Shown here in pieces: positions 1 through 11,203 of a DNA stretch of 41,833 nucleotides (position 1 is its first letter; the number at the start of each line of letters is the position of its first letter). The stretch lies in NCBI GenBank assembly GCA_026260175.1, contig JAKCWW010004321.1:1-41833 (forward strand). Reading direction: 5' to 3'. The translations under genes and the position numbers were made by a program. The notes beneath the pieces are model-generated. The model saw only the letters and a program-made list of their open reading frames with translations, made no database searches and was not told the origin of the DNA. This stretch comes from Reticulitermes lucifugus. Its lineage: Eukaryota > Arthropoda > Insecta > Blattodea > Rhinotermitidae.

Positions 1-96
1 AGAATCGCGAACTAACTTTTTTTCGTTTAAGAAATCGCCAAAACCTGAGTGCGGATTAGATTCAGATGCGGATTAGATTCGAGAATATACGGTATG
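1..96. repeat. possible transposon terminus with duplicated 14-mer
   Basis: A 14-base word, TGCGGATTAGATTC, occurs at 50-63 and again at 67-80, followed by GAGAATATACGGTA. This layout resembles the ends of pogo/Tigger-type (jerky-like) elements that I recall from other insects, but no transposase is visible and the left part lies outside the window. The family assignment is tentative. Confidence 0.3.
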
Positions 97-1082
97 TGCA
101 GTACAAAATTTGATATTCTCACAGCAGTGTAGTTGAAGATCCAAGTCTTGTGGAATGTTACATCGTGTTGATGATGAATAATTACCAACATTTTTAAGGA
201 TCATAGTGTCTTCATCTTCAGTGTCAAGCAGTCCAAGAGGAACAGCTGTGTGGGGAGGAAATGGGTATAAAACATGCTGTGGAAAATAGGGTGGTGAACC
301 AGTGGGGGTGTGGTGATGATATGCACTGGGTGGGGCCTTGGTATACTGGCAGAGATGTTGGTGATGCAGGGCAGTGGTTGGGAGTGAAGGTTAAGCTACA
401 TGGTAATAGATCAAGAGGTAAGTGGGTGGCTATGGTATAGTATAAATTATCAAAATTCTGACATGATACAGTGTCACTGAAGTAACAGGAAGACTGTGGT
501 GCCTGGTGGAATGATACTGTACAGAGAGGAGTAAGTTAAAATTTGGATAAAAATCTTGTTCTCTTCCCTGATGATACAGTCCATGTAACAGGATTTGGTG
601 GAGAGGATTTTTATGTCTTGTAGTTGGATGTGATGTTTTCTGTTGAATCTCTGCTGTGCCACTGTCAGGTTATCCAGGGCAGATATGCCACTGTTGTTCT
701 TTCACCCTCGTTTCCATAGACTGGCTGGTCTGTCCAGTGTGGGCCTTAACCACATTTGCAGGGGATTGTGTTAAACACAAGTCTACAGTGTCAGGTTGCC
801 CTTTACAGGGCAGCATATTAGCACTTTCAGTGTTGTGTCTGTGGGGCCCATGTTTCCATTAGGCCTGCTGTCTTTAAACTGAATGTATGATGACACACTT
901 ATGGTGCCGTCTTATGGCTGTATAACAACACTGACAATGTACACATGGCTGTTACACAGTGCGGTCTGCAGCCAGATGATGCTATTTCACGTGATACGTG
1001 GTGTTAACCTAATTTTTTGAAACTCCTGTGTATGTACATTTTATGTTGTCAGATACATGACTTGGTGTCTGCTTTGTTGCAG
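97..1082 (+). other. intron sequence upstream of the first visible DDX24 exon
   Basis: There is no coding exon here. Short open frames (for example 656-862) lack splice sites and family resemblance. The segment ends in an acceptor (GCTTTGTTGCAG) at 1082. The exons for the N-terminal half of the helicase, with the Q motif and Walker A motif, are expected upstream of the window. Confidence 0.6.
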
Positions 1083-1357
1083 ATGTCTTGCTATTGATGA
1101 AACAGATCGCATGCTGGAGAAGGGTCACTTTCAGGAATTGCATAACTTGTTGGAGTTGCTCAATGTAGATGGAAACAAGAAAAGACAACGACAGAACTTC
1201 GTGTTTTCAGCCACCCTGACCATGGTGCATGAACCTCCTGGACGCCTCAAAAGTCACAGCAAAAAGCTCAGGCTCACACCTGGACAGAAACTTCAGAACA
1301 TTATGACAATGCTTGGTATTACAAACCCTAAAGTTGTTGATGTTACAAAGGAAACAG
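1083..1357 (+). CDS. DDX24: ATP-dependent RNA helicase DDX24/Mak5, exon with motifs II and III (partial gene)
   Basis: First visible exon of a DEAD-box RNA helicase of the DDX24/Mak5 family, which acts in the nucleolus in large ribosomal subunit assembly. The acceptor AG is at 1081-1082 and the donor is GTGAGT at 1358. The exon opens with the last base of a codon and closes with one base, so it is in phase with the next exon. It encodes motif II as DETD (codons in 1098-1109) within AIDETDRMLEKGHFQEL, and motif III in FVFSATLTMVHEP. The MLEKGHF and SATLT contexts are characteristic of DDX24 rather than of generic DEAD-box proteins. The third residue of the DEAD box is Thr instead of Ala, which is unusual. 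The Walker A exon is outside the window. Confidence 0.93.
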
Positions 1358-2334
1358 GTGAGTGTACATTTTGTGTGTTAGTATTTCCTGAGAGTGTGCT
1401 TCACGTCTGTTGATTTATTGAACCCAGATGTACAGAACAAGCATCCCAGACAGATCTGTCTGATGCAACATTTGAGTTTGTCACAGCAGCGCCAATGTAG
1501 CTTCAAGTCTACTGTGATGTTACACTATGTCAGCTGGTAAATAGTCATTGACATTTTGCCTAAAAAAATGTCAGTTACTATTTACCACTTGAAACAGTCT
1601 AACATTATGGGACCTTTTGAATTTTTAGACCTTTAGTTCCTCCACGTAAATGCCAGACCACATGAAACATTTGTCATGGCTCAGTGTTTCTGCCCATTGG
1701 TGCAATGTAGCTTTCTTCTTCTTGTCATATCCCAAAGTTTTTCCCTTGAGAGTTCTTCAGTGATGCATAAAAGTGAAAATTGCTTTGTGATATGTCTGCT
1801 TTGAATTGTGGATGAGCAAGACATTCCCAGCAGTCTGCAGCGAAGTAGTTGACAGCATTTTTATGTGCACACAGCATTCTCCTTCAGTTTGTGGACCATG
1901 GGGTGATGGTGGATGTACAGCATAACTGCACAACATTCAGCATGAGGTGGAAGCAGTCTGGATAAAGCAAATATTTAGCCCAAATTTCTTCTCCCTGGGA
2001 ACTGGATGACTGATTTTCAAGAAATCTGATATGAACATCGTACATTTTATTTTCATGTGATATATAATACTGATATGATGGATACATAGGCCTGGGAGTG
2101 CCACTAGTAGCACTTAATATTGAGTTCTGAAGTGATGTGTTTTTTAACACATCTTCAAAGAATGTACAGTGTTTCTTGTACTTTTTTGTAGAAGCATAAG
2201 TACATAGTGTGGCAGCCATGTGAACATTTTTGGTGTTTAAATATCACATTTCATATGATGTGGGGATTGATGAACATAAAATTAGTCATGCTTAGAGACA
2301 GGAGGATTGTTGAAGCTTTTGATTACCTCCACAG
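1358..2334 (+). other. DDX24 intron, no recognised content
   Basis: Intron between phase-1 junctions, with donor GTGAGT and acceptor TACCTCCACAG. A 111-codon open frame on the - strand (2219-1884) has no recognisable domain and probably arises by chance or from an unrecognised repeat. Confidence 0.6.
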
Positions 2335-2669
2335 GGACAGCTGGTACCTTGACAGAAGCTCGCATCATTTGTGCCTTTGAGGAGAAGGACTTCTATCTCT
2401 ATTATTTCATTCAGCTTCACAAAGGACGAACACTCATTTTTTGTAACAGTATCAGCTGTGTGCGCCGCTTGGCACAGCTTCTCACATTGCTCCAGTGTCG
2501 ACCACTGCCATTTCATGCCAACATGATGCAGAGACAGAGGCTGAAGAATCTGGATCGTTTCCGGGAAGATCCCTGTGGTTTGTTGCTTGCAACAGATGTG
2601 GCTGCACGGGGACTGGATATCCCTGATGTGCAACATGTTGTACATTACCAGGTTCCACGTACTTCAGAG
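2335..2669 (+). CDS. DDX24: DDX24 exon: second RecA-like domain, motifs IV and V
   Basis: Second visible exon, 335 nt. The split Gly codon (G|GG) restores the frame from the previous exon. The product covers the linker and most of the C-terminal RecA-like domain. It has the DDX24-type block EKDFYLYYF, motif IV (GRTLIFCNSI), a basic QRQRLKNLDRF segment, and motif V (LLATDVAARGLDIP) followed by VQHVVHYQVPRTSE. Motifs IV and V contact RNA and ATP in this superfamily. The exon ends on a complete Glu codon before GTAAGC at 2670 (phase 0). No frame breaks are present, and the codon pattern looks selected. Confidence 0.95.
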
Positions 2670-2904
2670 GTAAGCAGCAAGTTAAAGCACAAAGACAGTA
2701 TACATCTTTGTTTGTTATTTTCTGCTGTTTGGATTTGTGTACCTTTGCCAACTTAATGTAATTATTCTTATTTATGTCCAGGGTTGGGAAAGCAATCTAA
2801 AAATAAGTGTGAAGTGAAAGAAAATACAGGTACAGTAATTTGTATATATGTATCCCTGGATGCACGTACTCGTAAAAATACGTGGTGTAATCAGATAGTT
2901 TCTG

Positions 2905-3305
2905 GACTGAATTTATTTCTCTGTAACAGCAATGACATTTACCTTCTCATCAATGTTGTCCCCTTCAAAGCAGTCTCCTTGGGACTTTGTACAGTGAATC
3001 CAGCTCTCATGCCCCTGTTTGAAGCATTTTGTGCAGTGCACTGTTTGAAGCTTGGCAAGTGAATTTCATGATGTTGCTTGAATCATGGGGACAGCATTAA
3101 ATCTCCTTCCGTTTAATGCCACTTTGAGTTTTGAGAAAAGAGAGACGTCACACAACACTAAGTCTGGTGGGTAGGGAGGGCATAGAACAACATTGTAAAA
3201 GGTTACCCAGAGAGTGTGCAGCATTTGGATGAATTTTTCGGAGTTTGTGACATGGTGCGGGTTAGTTACCCAGGCATGGTCCCAGTAGGGTGCTAGAAGG
3301 TTCAC
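2905..3305 (-). pseudogene. mariner transposase C-terminal fragment in DDX24 intron
   Basis: On the - strand the frame 3305-3066 includes CPPYPPDLVLCDVSLF..KLK, the decayed form of the mariner (DD34D, SETMAR-like) signature HPPYSPDLAPCDFFLFPKLK that carries the third catalytic Asp. A second stretch, read between about 3065 and 2905, contains CTKSQGDCFEGDNID, equivalent to the family's C-terminal GDYFEGD block. The proposed third catalytic Asp position falls in the degraded LCDVS segment. Terminal repeats were not found, so this is an old remnant in the intron between exons 2335-2669 and 4638-4755. Confidence 0.75.
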
Positions 3306-3395
3306 AAGACTATATCAGAGCTCCAATCACACTGATGATAGGCTTGCAGAGGATTCCTTTCTTTTCTGTTTTTGGGAGACTGTAGTTTGGCTGGT

Positions 3396-3676
3396 GGTGG
3401 CTGGCTTAGTGTAGGCAGTATAGCGACACACTATGGCCTGGGCTGCCAGGGATCGAATCCTGGTGGGGCAAGATTATCCATGCTGGTGCAGATTGGCCTT
3501 GAGGCCCACATAGTTTCCTGGACAATGGGTATTTGGGTCTTTCCTGGTGGTGAAGTGGCCAGGGTGTGGTGCTGAACCCCACCCCTTTCTAGTGCCATGG
3601 TTGTGAATGGTTTGGTGCTATACCTCTACCTCCCCTCTGTGTCAGCATAGGTATGTCATGGGATGACCTTTACCTT
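3396..3676 (+). mobile_element. tRNA-derived SINE with 13-bp target site duplication
   Basis: The tRNA-like head near 3405-3475 contains a box-B-like GGATCGAATCC, the start of an RNA polymerase III internal promoter region. The body ends in GGGATGACCTTTACCTT. The direct repeat TAGTTTGGCTGGT flanks it at 3383-3395 and 3677-3689, a hallmark of LINE-mediated insertion. The tail resembles those of the SINEs at 29.0 and 36.7 kb. The 67-codon open frame inside it is not a gene. Confidence 0.85.
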
Positions 3677-4227
3677 TAGTTTGGCTGGTACCAAACCATG
3701 CAGACACTGCTGTTCAGCAACTTCCCCTGGTGGTGCTTGATGAGAAGGGTAGAGAAGTATAGAGGAAACCAACCCACATTAATATTTATTTGAATGGTGA
3801 ATTGCAGTCTCAATACTCAACTCGACCCACTCCAGAAGACTTTCTATAACAATGACTAAAGCTCAAAAAAAATCTGCTGCACTCTTAACCTGTCTCAGCA
3901 AACAGTCAGACCATTGAGAGATTATCACGTGACATTAGACTTTCTGCCTTTAATCGAAAACATGTTCAGCCACAATTAAAGCCTTCTGTGATGTTATGCC
4001 ATGTCACCTGGTAAATTGTGAGGGACATGTGGAGGGATTGTAGGACCTTCATCTTCAGGCTGAAGGAGTCTGAGAAGATGTGGGCTGCTTGACATCAGAG
4101 ATGAAGGCACTCTGATCCTGTGAAATGTCTACAACTGTTCATCCATTGACATAGCATTGTATCCCAGAGAGCTTGGTGTGTTTTTAGCACTGCTATTAGA
4201 CCCTCAAATCTTGCAAAATAATTCATA

Positions 4228-4541
4228 TTAATTTTGGTTACATGTTCCACAGTGAAGTGCCATCATCAGACCATTGGAGCACAAATGAAAAAGTGGAAGT
4301 GAATTCACAGCAAACATAATTCAGCACTTAAATGTTTAAAACTGTGGACAGCATCAGCATATTAAAATATAGGGCAGTTATGTAAATAATGTGTATCTTA
4401 AATTATGATATTAAAACAGTTTGACCTTACTTTTCAATTTATACTTGTTTTAATTCTCTTACACACATTTTTACTTTTATGTTATGTGATGTTCTGATGA
4501 TGGCGCATATGTCCTGACATTTGTAACCAAAGTTATATACT
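4228..4541. repeat. foldback element with outward-facing CTGATGATG motifs
   Basis: The left arm (4228-4278) and right arm (4488-4541) are imperfect inverted repeats sharing TTTGGTTACA and GCGCCATCATCAG-like blocks, separated by about 210 bp. Each arm carries CTGATGA (4263-4269 on the - strand, 4494-4500 on the + strand) followed by T, a hairpin-prone segment and GTAACC. It lies within the DDX24 intron upstream of exon 4638-4755. Confidence 0.65.
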
Positions 4542-4637
4542 GCTAATGTGTATGGAGACAGAAACAAAAGTAAATATTGTTGTAGGAAGCTCTACTTGGA
4601 TGTCTGACATATGATAATTGCAGCAATTTTTTTTCAG

Positions 4638-4755
4638 AGCTACGTACATCGCAGTGGGCGCACCGCTCGTGCAAAGAAAGAAGGCCTCACACTTCTGCTC
4701 ATTGAGCCAACAGAAGTTCCCCACTACACACGCCTGCGTCGAACTCTCGGACGAA
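4638..4755 (+). CDS. DDX24: DDX24 exon: motif VI (arginine finger)
   Basis: A short 118-nt exon behind a strong T-run acceptor (TTTTTTTTCAG) and before GTAAGT at 4756. It begins in phase 0 directly after TSE and encodes SYVHRSGRTARAKKEGLTLL, which is helicase motif VI with the HRSGRTAR arginine-finger residues. Then comes LIEPTEVPHYTRLRRTLGR, the DDX24 segment after the helicase core. It ends with one base that completes Thr with the next exon. A Ser occupies the position that is usually Ile just before YVHR, right at the splice junction. Confidence 0.94.
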
Positions 4756-4814
4756 GTAAGTGTTGTTTTTAGAAAGTCTTGAGTCTTAGTTTCTCCTCTT
4801 TTCAGCTTTATTAT

Positions 4815-5045
4815 TACTGTGTAAGTTGGCTCAAGTAGCGACACTCCTGGCTTTTATTCAGGAGGTACTCAGATTGAACCTGTGCTGGCACACTGGGCAT
4901 GCTCACTGAGGTATTTTGCAGTTTTCCTCATTCTCTCCATGCATGTTGTGGGATGGTGCCTTAAATTAGTTACTAATCAGGGTGCACAAATCCTTGGTGC
5001 CACCTTCTCTGGGCACCCAAATTTTATGTTTCCTCTGTATGGAAC
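4815..5045 (+). mobile_element. probable tRNA-derived SINE
   Basis: TTGGCTCAAGTAGCGACACT resembles box A, and CAGATTGAACC, 45-50 bases further on, resembles box B. A unique-looking body with GGGCACCCAAATTTTATGT follows. I could not define a target duplication, so the limits are approximate. It sits just after the donor of exon 4638-4755. Confidence 0.45.
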
Positions 5046-7380
5046 TTGTTTCATGTAACCCTTCTGGTGCGTAGAGTTTTTGAAAATTTGTGAACCCCTG
5101 GTCATGACCACTTCCTTTCACATCCTTTCCAAGTCATATTTCACTTGCCTTACAAAAGTTGCATATTTTTACCATGTAGAATGCCAGAACCATATAGTAA
5201 ATCACAGCAGTATTGCTGTCCCCTCACATGTTTGAGGAGTTGCCGAGTTAGAAATTTGAAAACATGATGGTCTAGTGGCATGGTGTTTTTACCAAGTTTC
5301 ACAAAACTTTGCTGTTCAGACAAGTGGCATTTAAGCCTGGGAGGGTTAACCTGTCTTCTGTTTCTGCCTTTGTCAATAACTGTTAAATAAGAACTAAGTA
5401 AAAGTAATTTGATTTTAACTCAACAATAAAATGCATTTCACCTTATGGGTTAATGTGCTGGATCCATGTACAGATGGTCACAGGACTGAATCCTGCTCAG
5501 GCCAGAATTTTTTTTATTGCTTATAACTGTAAAGTCGTTTAAAGTTAGCCGATTCTTCACTTTGTGGGAAGAGCTTGTTACTGAAATACATATCATCATC
5601 ATCATCATCATCATTATTTCTTGGACACTGCAGTGTGGTTGTAAATACATAATACCAACAAAATGGCCCCTGATCTTACTCAGTGTGGTTTCTTTTTGTG
5701 GGGTTGGCCCAAAGAGGAAGTCAGCTGATCAAAGTCAAGAACACTTGATGAACTGGAAGAACAAATTTGAGGTATTTTTGCTGCTGTTCCCTTTGATGTT
5801 TTAAGGATGTGTTGGGTGTGTGCCTTCCAGGTTGCAGAAGTCTGTGCAAAACGTTGGGGGCCTGTGTTTAAATCTGACACTAAATGGTAGTGTGGGCTTT
5901 AAAATGTAACAAGAATTGTAGCAGTATTGCATTCCATTTAGGAGATGCAGCCATTTAACATTATTTATTTCAGGGAAACCCACTTAAGAAGTTTCCAGCA
6001 TAAGACATTTAAATGATTTGATACCAAATTTTTCCATATGATCTGCATATATGTTGCCTTTTTAGTATGTTTTGCACTTAAAAAATCGTCCACCCATGAA
6101 GCATGAGATGTTCACAATTCAGTTCAGTTTAATACATTTTTGCATCAGAATCTTACAAAATTTCTTTCATTCATTCTGTTTGTTACCAACATAACAGTGA
6201 TGAATTAGTACTCTCAGTTCATAAAGATTAATCTCCGAGATCGTTTACACCATGAATTAGAGGTACAGATAAACAATTTAGTGTTTATCAACAAAAGCAA
6301 GGAGGGAAATGATGTCACATCCTGACTGTGGTGCCATCAGTTTCACTCAGCATGTTATCATGGTGTATGTGTAATCTACAACCTGAATAAGCATGAGTTT
6401 CATGGAGTGCAGTGTGACTAACTGTTCTGCTTATGTCAATAACTTTGATGTATTCTGTGTGCAAAATGTGTCAAAATTTTATGTTCACTTCAAATTGCTT
6501 ATGTTTGTACAGTTTTCATCCTGTAGAGCCCTTAATTATTGAACACATGATCAACATGGATATTACATCAAAAACCAGAATGAAACTTAGCATGAAATTT
6601 AAGCTGCTCTCAATTCAAGAAAAGTTTGCTATCAATGTGCTGGATGCTACTTAAAATTTTCCTCACAAAAAAAATTACTTAAGAGGTTTGCACTTCTGTG
6701 TTAACTTAAAGTATGAGCCACCATATGCAGTCTGTAAATGAACAGCTGAGCCAAAAAGAAGGGTGAAAACAGCAAAATACAGTAAGGTAGAATTGGTATT
6801 TATGGAATGGTTCTGTCAAGAATGAGCTGTATGAGTTGTGCTTGTAAAAAGAATCTTGTGTTGTTTAAGAATGTGTCGAAATCCCTGAAGAAGGTAAGAT
6901 TTGAAATGTGATTTGATGATGAAAATCATTTGATGCAGAATTTATATGGAATAATATTCTAATAAAGGGAATATCAATTTCAATACAGAACACTTTCAGT
7001 GGTACTGTTAAATTTTTCCAAGAATGTCTTAAGAAGGTTTCCAGTAACTCTGTATATGTCACCTGGTATCCGTGCCTCTCAATCCATGCTGTTTTCCTAA
7101 AGCTGCTGCTGCTGCTGCTGCTATGCCTGTTCCTCCTTATCTTCTTCCTATGCACCATGGTTCAGGCCTGTGGAAGCCTCATCGCAGGCCAGTCAATGTA
7201 AGATGTGTGGTGGACAAAATGGCACTGGGACAGTTTTCTCTGAATACTATAACACTTAAAAACACTTCTGTGAGACCATTCCTTACCTTCTGTTCCAATC
7301 TTCATTTGAGTTTTCGTGTTAGGTATTTTCCATGTACTTTTTATGTTCATAACGTTTGGGATCCTATGTTCATTCTTTCT
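5046..7380 (+). other. DDX24 intron, simple repeats only
   Basis: AT-rich intron sequence with a (CAT)n microsatellite at about 5592-5615 and a (GCT)7 run at 7102-7122. A weak box-B-like GGACTGAATCC near 5490 may be an old SINE. The polyserine and polyisoleucine open frames here simply translate the microsatellites. Confidence 0.6.
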
Positions 7381-7381
7381 T

Positions 7382-8050
7382 AAAATATGTCCATGCCATC
7401 TTATTCTGTAACTTACTAATTTATCTTAAAATATCTTTATCCTTAAATTGTGCCTAATTTTATTGTGCTTTATTCTTTTCTTGTGTGTTTCTTACAAATT
7501 TCATCTCTGCTGTCATTAGTATACTAATATCTCCCTTGGTCCATGTCCAGATTTCTGCTCCATATGTTTGTATGGGCATATACAGAGTTATCATTTTATT
7601 TGTGAACCAGTGAAAATCTTTCATGTTCGGTTTGGTAACCATCATGCTAGTTATCATTTTCAGTATTTTGTTACAGTGTGAATAATGTCAGATAACAAAT
7701 AATGGTACTTCTAACGTTTGTTAGTCTTATTTTACAGTCACTTAATTTTCATGGGCTAAAAAATAAAATGTTCACCCTGTACTAACTTATAAATAAACAT
7801 TTGTTTTCCTTCATAGGAATTTCCCATTTCCAAAGCAAATCCCAAATTAATTTGTAAAATTTTTGTACATTTTTTGTGCACTCTGTAATTTCTTCTTTTA
7901 CTGTTCTATTTGGCACTGTTTTACTTCCTGAATACTTAAGATTGACCACCTTCTTTATTTCATGATTGTTCCATTTTATCCTTTCTGAATTATTTTCTTG
8001 GCCACACATTTATCTAAATTGACAAATTATTCAGAAATCTTTACACACTA
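7382..8050 (-). pseudogene. non-LTR retrotransposon, C-terminal fragment
   Basis: On the - strand two open stretches (8009-7782 and 7657-7460) read as the region downstream of the reverse transcriptase active site in non-LTR elements. The first contains NLKYSGSKTV..NRTVKEEI (family: FKYLGS..T..KEI) and KFYKLI. The second contains YGAEIWTWTKGDISILM (family: YGAETWT) and AEMKFVRNT. The order is correct for one element read right to left, with frameshifts between the stretches. The catalytic part is missing, so it is a dead fragment in the long intron before exon 8996-9173. Confidence 0.7.
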
Positions 8051-8995
8051 TCTTGCATTTCTCTTATTCTTCATTATGGATTCTGATTGTGTTAAGTTTG
8101 TCATAAAGTTTTGCACTATTGCTGTGTTTGTAATTTTTGACTTAATGTAATGTCCTGAAACATGATACATGACTAGATCTAGATATATGCCACTTTTGCT
8201 ATAGGAGGTATTTTATTTAGAATAGGAAGATAACTGCTATGTAGAATTATCATTTAGTTTTCATTGGCATCAATGCTGAAGCATCATAACCAAAAATATA
8301 TTTGTATATGGTGGTCGATTATGGACATTCCCTAAATTATATATGAAATATTGAAATCATTTTACCACATGATTAAGGGAAAGCGCACTTCTTCAAAATG
8401 CTAGTGCATTTTATTTCTTACTTGTGTCTTCTCAGCCATTTCCCATGATTGCACGTTTAATCATACCGATTTTTAATTTTGCGTTTCTGAACTCCCGTGC
8501 TATATATTGATTTCCTTTTTCAGTGCATCGTCATTATTCTGCCATAGCAGAACCTTATCTGCTGCACTTGTTCCTATCCCTTTCTGCTACCACTACTATT
8601 TCATCCATTCAATGTTTATTTGTCAGTCAGGTTTATTGTGTGCCGAAGTCACCTTTAATTGGTGTGTACTGAAAAGGGTAAAGTTGTCCATGTGCTTAAT
8701 TAAGCATGTCATGAATTGGTGAGTTGAGTTACTGTTAGATACTTTTATAAACTTCGGCACTACATGGATGTGAGTGGTTAGCTTTGCATCCTGGCTGCTT
8801 TACCACTCAGAAGAGAGTACCCAGTACCCATTGTATAGGAGGCTGGACAGGCACCAGAGCTGTTTCAGACCTGGTTGCAAAGTGAAAAATCTCAGCCCCT
8901 GCCAATTGTCAGGTCATTGAAGTCCATAGCTTATTCAGTATAGTGACTGAGTTACCTGCTGAATTATGTCATAAGCTTGTCTTTACTTCATGCAG
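8051..8995 (+). other. DDX24 intron, possible degraded SINE
   Basis: AT-rich intron. A segment near 8770-8930 (GTGAGTGGTTAGC followed by a pyrimidine-rich stretch and GAGAGTACCCAGTACCC) has the look of an old tRNA-derived repeat but lacks a clear box B. It ends at the acceptor TTACTTCATGCAG (8995). Confidence 0.45.
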
Positions 8996-9173
8996 CAAAG
9001 GATTTGCCATTGTTTCCCACATCAAATAATCGACTAGAGGCTGTGAAGCAACGTGTTAGTCTGGCACGACAGCTGGATCAGCTTGAACTGGCTACTCGGA
9101 GGTTCAACTCTGAAACTGGGTGGTTCCGAAAAGCCCTGACAGAAATGGATATGCTGGTGGATGACAGCGACCT
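8996..9173 (+). CDS. DDX24: DDX24 exon: C-terminal extension after the helicase core
   Basis: The exon starts with CA, completing Thr with the preceding A. It then encodes KDLPLFPTSNNRLEAVKQRV and continues into SLARQLDQLE and ALTEMDMLVDDSD. The order LPLFP, a VK.R..LARQ helix, a W residue and an acidic segment matches the conserved C-terminal extension of DDX24 proteins. The donor is uncertain: CT|GTATCC at 9174 gives the correct phase with the last exon, and GT at 9192 (GTTTGA) would also be in phase and add six residues. Without splicing, the frame runs to TGA at 9244-9246. Confidence 0.88.
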
Positions 9174-10624
9174 GTATCCTTTGAGCTGTGTGTTTGATCT
9201 TGATACTGTTATTCATCTCTCAGCCCTGAATGCACTTCCCATTTGAACTGCATTTTCCTGTGCCTTGGGATTAACATTGTCATATTTACTCACACACTGT
9301 ATGCCTTCTTTGCCACTGTTTTGACACATTTGCAGTGAAACATTGAAGAATTGTGCCTACTAGCTTCATGCATGAATGTCCATCTGTTCACATGTAACAG
9401 ATCACAAACTTCAGAATAGATTTCCTTGATATCTGATACTGGAGAATGTACCATAATGTCTTGACATATTTTAATGTCGTGAAAAACTGGAGAGCAGTGT
9501 TAGACACTTCAGGTGAAGACCTATTTGCATTTTGCACACACTCAAGTATAACTCATTAAATATTTATTGGAGTGAGAGAATGTTTCACACAAAAATTACA
9601 GAGAAAAATGAAACACATTTTATATCCAGTACACTTCTTCATAAGTTTTATGATTTTCAAGGTAACTGAACACAAGGCGTGAAAACCCTAGAATTGTTAC
9701 ACTGTCTAGGCATTTCCAAACTTTATTTTGAACAATCAAGGATATTCTTCCAGATACATGCAGAGATTATGGAAATCACTTATTGTCAAAGCTACTTCCA
9801 CCTGAATTTATAGGTATGCATATGTATATAATTGTGTACTTCATTAAAATGTAATTGATCATGCTTCTACAACTATTACTTTTGTTTCTTTTGAGATATT
9901 TAAACAAAGGGAGCAAACATGATAGGATTGTTATGGTATGTGTACATTTCCTAACATGTTGATATACAAGAGTGTGTGTGGTGTGAAACATGGAAAGGCA
10001 CACTAAAACCTGAATGTATTTTAACTGTAAGTTTTCTTTACATTATTCACAAATTTAAAATACAGGGACAGTAACACAGCAAGTGCACCAGAATTGAAGC
10101 ACACTGTGGACATTTCCTAACTTAATGTGTGTTCTTTTTGACCAGCAGTGAACCTGTTATTTGCATTTCTTCCACAGTTTTTTATATTGTTCTTTCACAT
10201 TGCAATGTCAGTTAAAGACATTTTTTACCATTTTTTTGTGATGCATACTCTGCAAAACTATTGCAAATGAACGCCCTGATTTGACTGCATGCATATAATG
10301 CACTCATTCTGCCTGCATTCTTTGTGTAATAAAGATGAATACGAGCTGTGGTTCAGGTTCCCAGCAGCGATTACACAGCGTGTCTGGGCTACTGTGCCTT
10401 CACAGGCTAACAAAGTAATTTCCTGCTCTCAGAGACACGATACACTCTGTACTATATCTCTTTCAAATAAAATATAGTTTTCACGGAGAGTTGCTCACAT
10501 ATAGTGAAGTAAATTAGGTCTACACAAAAATTGTGGATATTATGGAAACTGTAGCTTATTTATGCGTAGTTTCAAAACAGTTTAGGGACTCCTGTGTATT
10601 TATTCCTTAACATAGTTTATGCAG
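9174..10624 (+). other. last DDX24 intron, nothing recognised
   Basis: About 1.45 kb of AT-rich sequence without coding resemblance or clear repeats. It ends at the acceptor TAGTTTATGCAG (10624), where the frame of the terminal exon opens. Confidence 0.6.
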
Positions 10625-10847
10625 ACCACAGCAGCTTGATCATAGTGAAAGCAGCAAACTCAGGAGACTGGCTGCTGTAAAGCGTAAAGAACTTGGAGCC
10701 CTTTTGTCTAAACCTATCAACCTTTGCAGCATGAGTAATGCTGTCAATGTGTTGAAATCTGCTGTCAGCATCAGAGTCAGGCCTCAAAACAGGAACACCG
10801 TGTTTTTGAAGAAGAACTGTAAAATCAAGAAGACAAGTAAAGAATAA
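10625..10847 (+). CDS. DDX24: DDX24 terminal exon with stop codon
   Basis: The single base A completes Leu from the previous exon, and the frame then runs to TAA at 10845-10847. The product includes HSESSKLRRLAAVKRKELGA, then LLSKP, and a Lys-rich end (KKNCKIKKTSKE). A basic helix of the KRKEL..LLS.P type followed by a lysine-rich tail is how DDX24 proteins end. This matches the expected position and phase, although primary conservation is low. The opposite-strand 100-codon frame over the same bases is a shadow. The stop overlaps an AATAAA at 10843-10848. Confidence 0.82.
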
Positions 10848-11120
10848 AATATGTTTGATACTGTCTGAAGTTTCTCCTGATTTAAATTTTCCATCATCTC
10901 TCTGTATGAATACCTCCACAGTCTTGCATGGCTTTTCTTTTTTTTTCAGTTACACTTACCATTCCTAATTTGATCACCATTGTCAGTGGAAGGTTGATAT
11001 AATTATATGAGCAGAATGAGGAGATTTCCACAATATTCCTGGATCATTCCATGTCAAATCTACATAGTTAAGATCAAAATCTTATGACCATATTCATTCT
11101 AATAAAACTGGCTATCCTTA
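10848..11120 (+). terminator. probable DDX24 3' UTR and polyadenylation signals
   Basis: AATAAA occurs at 10843-10848, overlapping the stop codon, and again at 11101-11106. The second is better placed for cleavage after a roughly 270-nt 3' UTR. This is inference from motif positions only. Confidence 0.5.
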
Positions 11121-11203
11121 GGAAGTTACATATGTGAAATGTTCGATTAATTGCAGAGATACAACATTGTGAGTGTTTTTAGGCCTTCACAGCAGTGCAG
11201 TTG

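Noticed and set aside
1884..2219. 111-codon - strand frame in a DDX24 intron
   Set aside because: No motif, no start context and no repeat partner; treated as chance.
2292..2751. Two - strand frames over a DDX24 exon
   Set aside because: They are antisense shadows of the real helicase exon 2335-2669.
5592..7122. Polyserine and polyalanine open frames
   Set aside because: They are translations of the (CAT)n and (GCT)n microsatellites.
8255..8300. Possible further copy of the hairpin motif (CTGAAGCATCATAACC)
   Set aside because: Only the flanking AACCAAAA resembles the 4.2-kb family; core bases are not recognisable on either strand.
10617..10919. 100-codon - strand frame over 10.6-10.9 kb
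   Set aside because: The + strand reading of the same bases continues the DDX24 C-terminus in phase, with an acceptor and a stop, so the antisense frame is a shadow.
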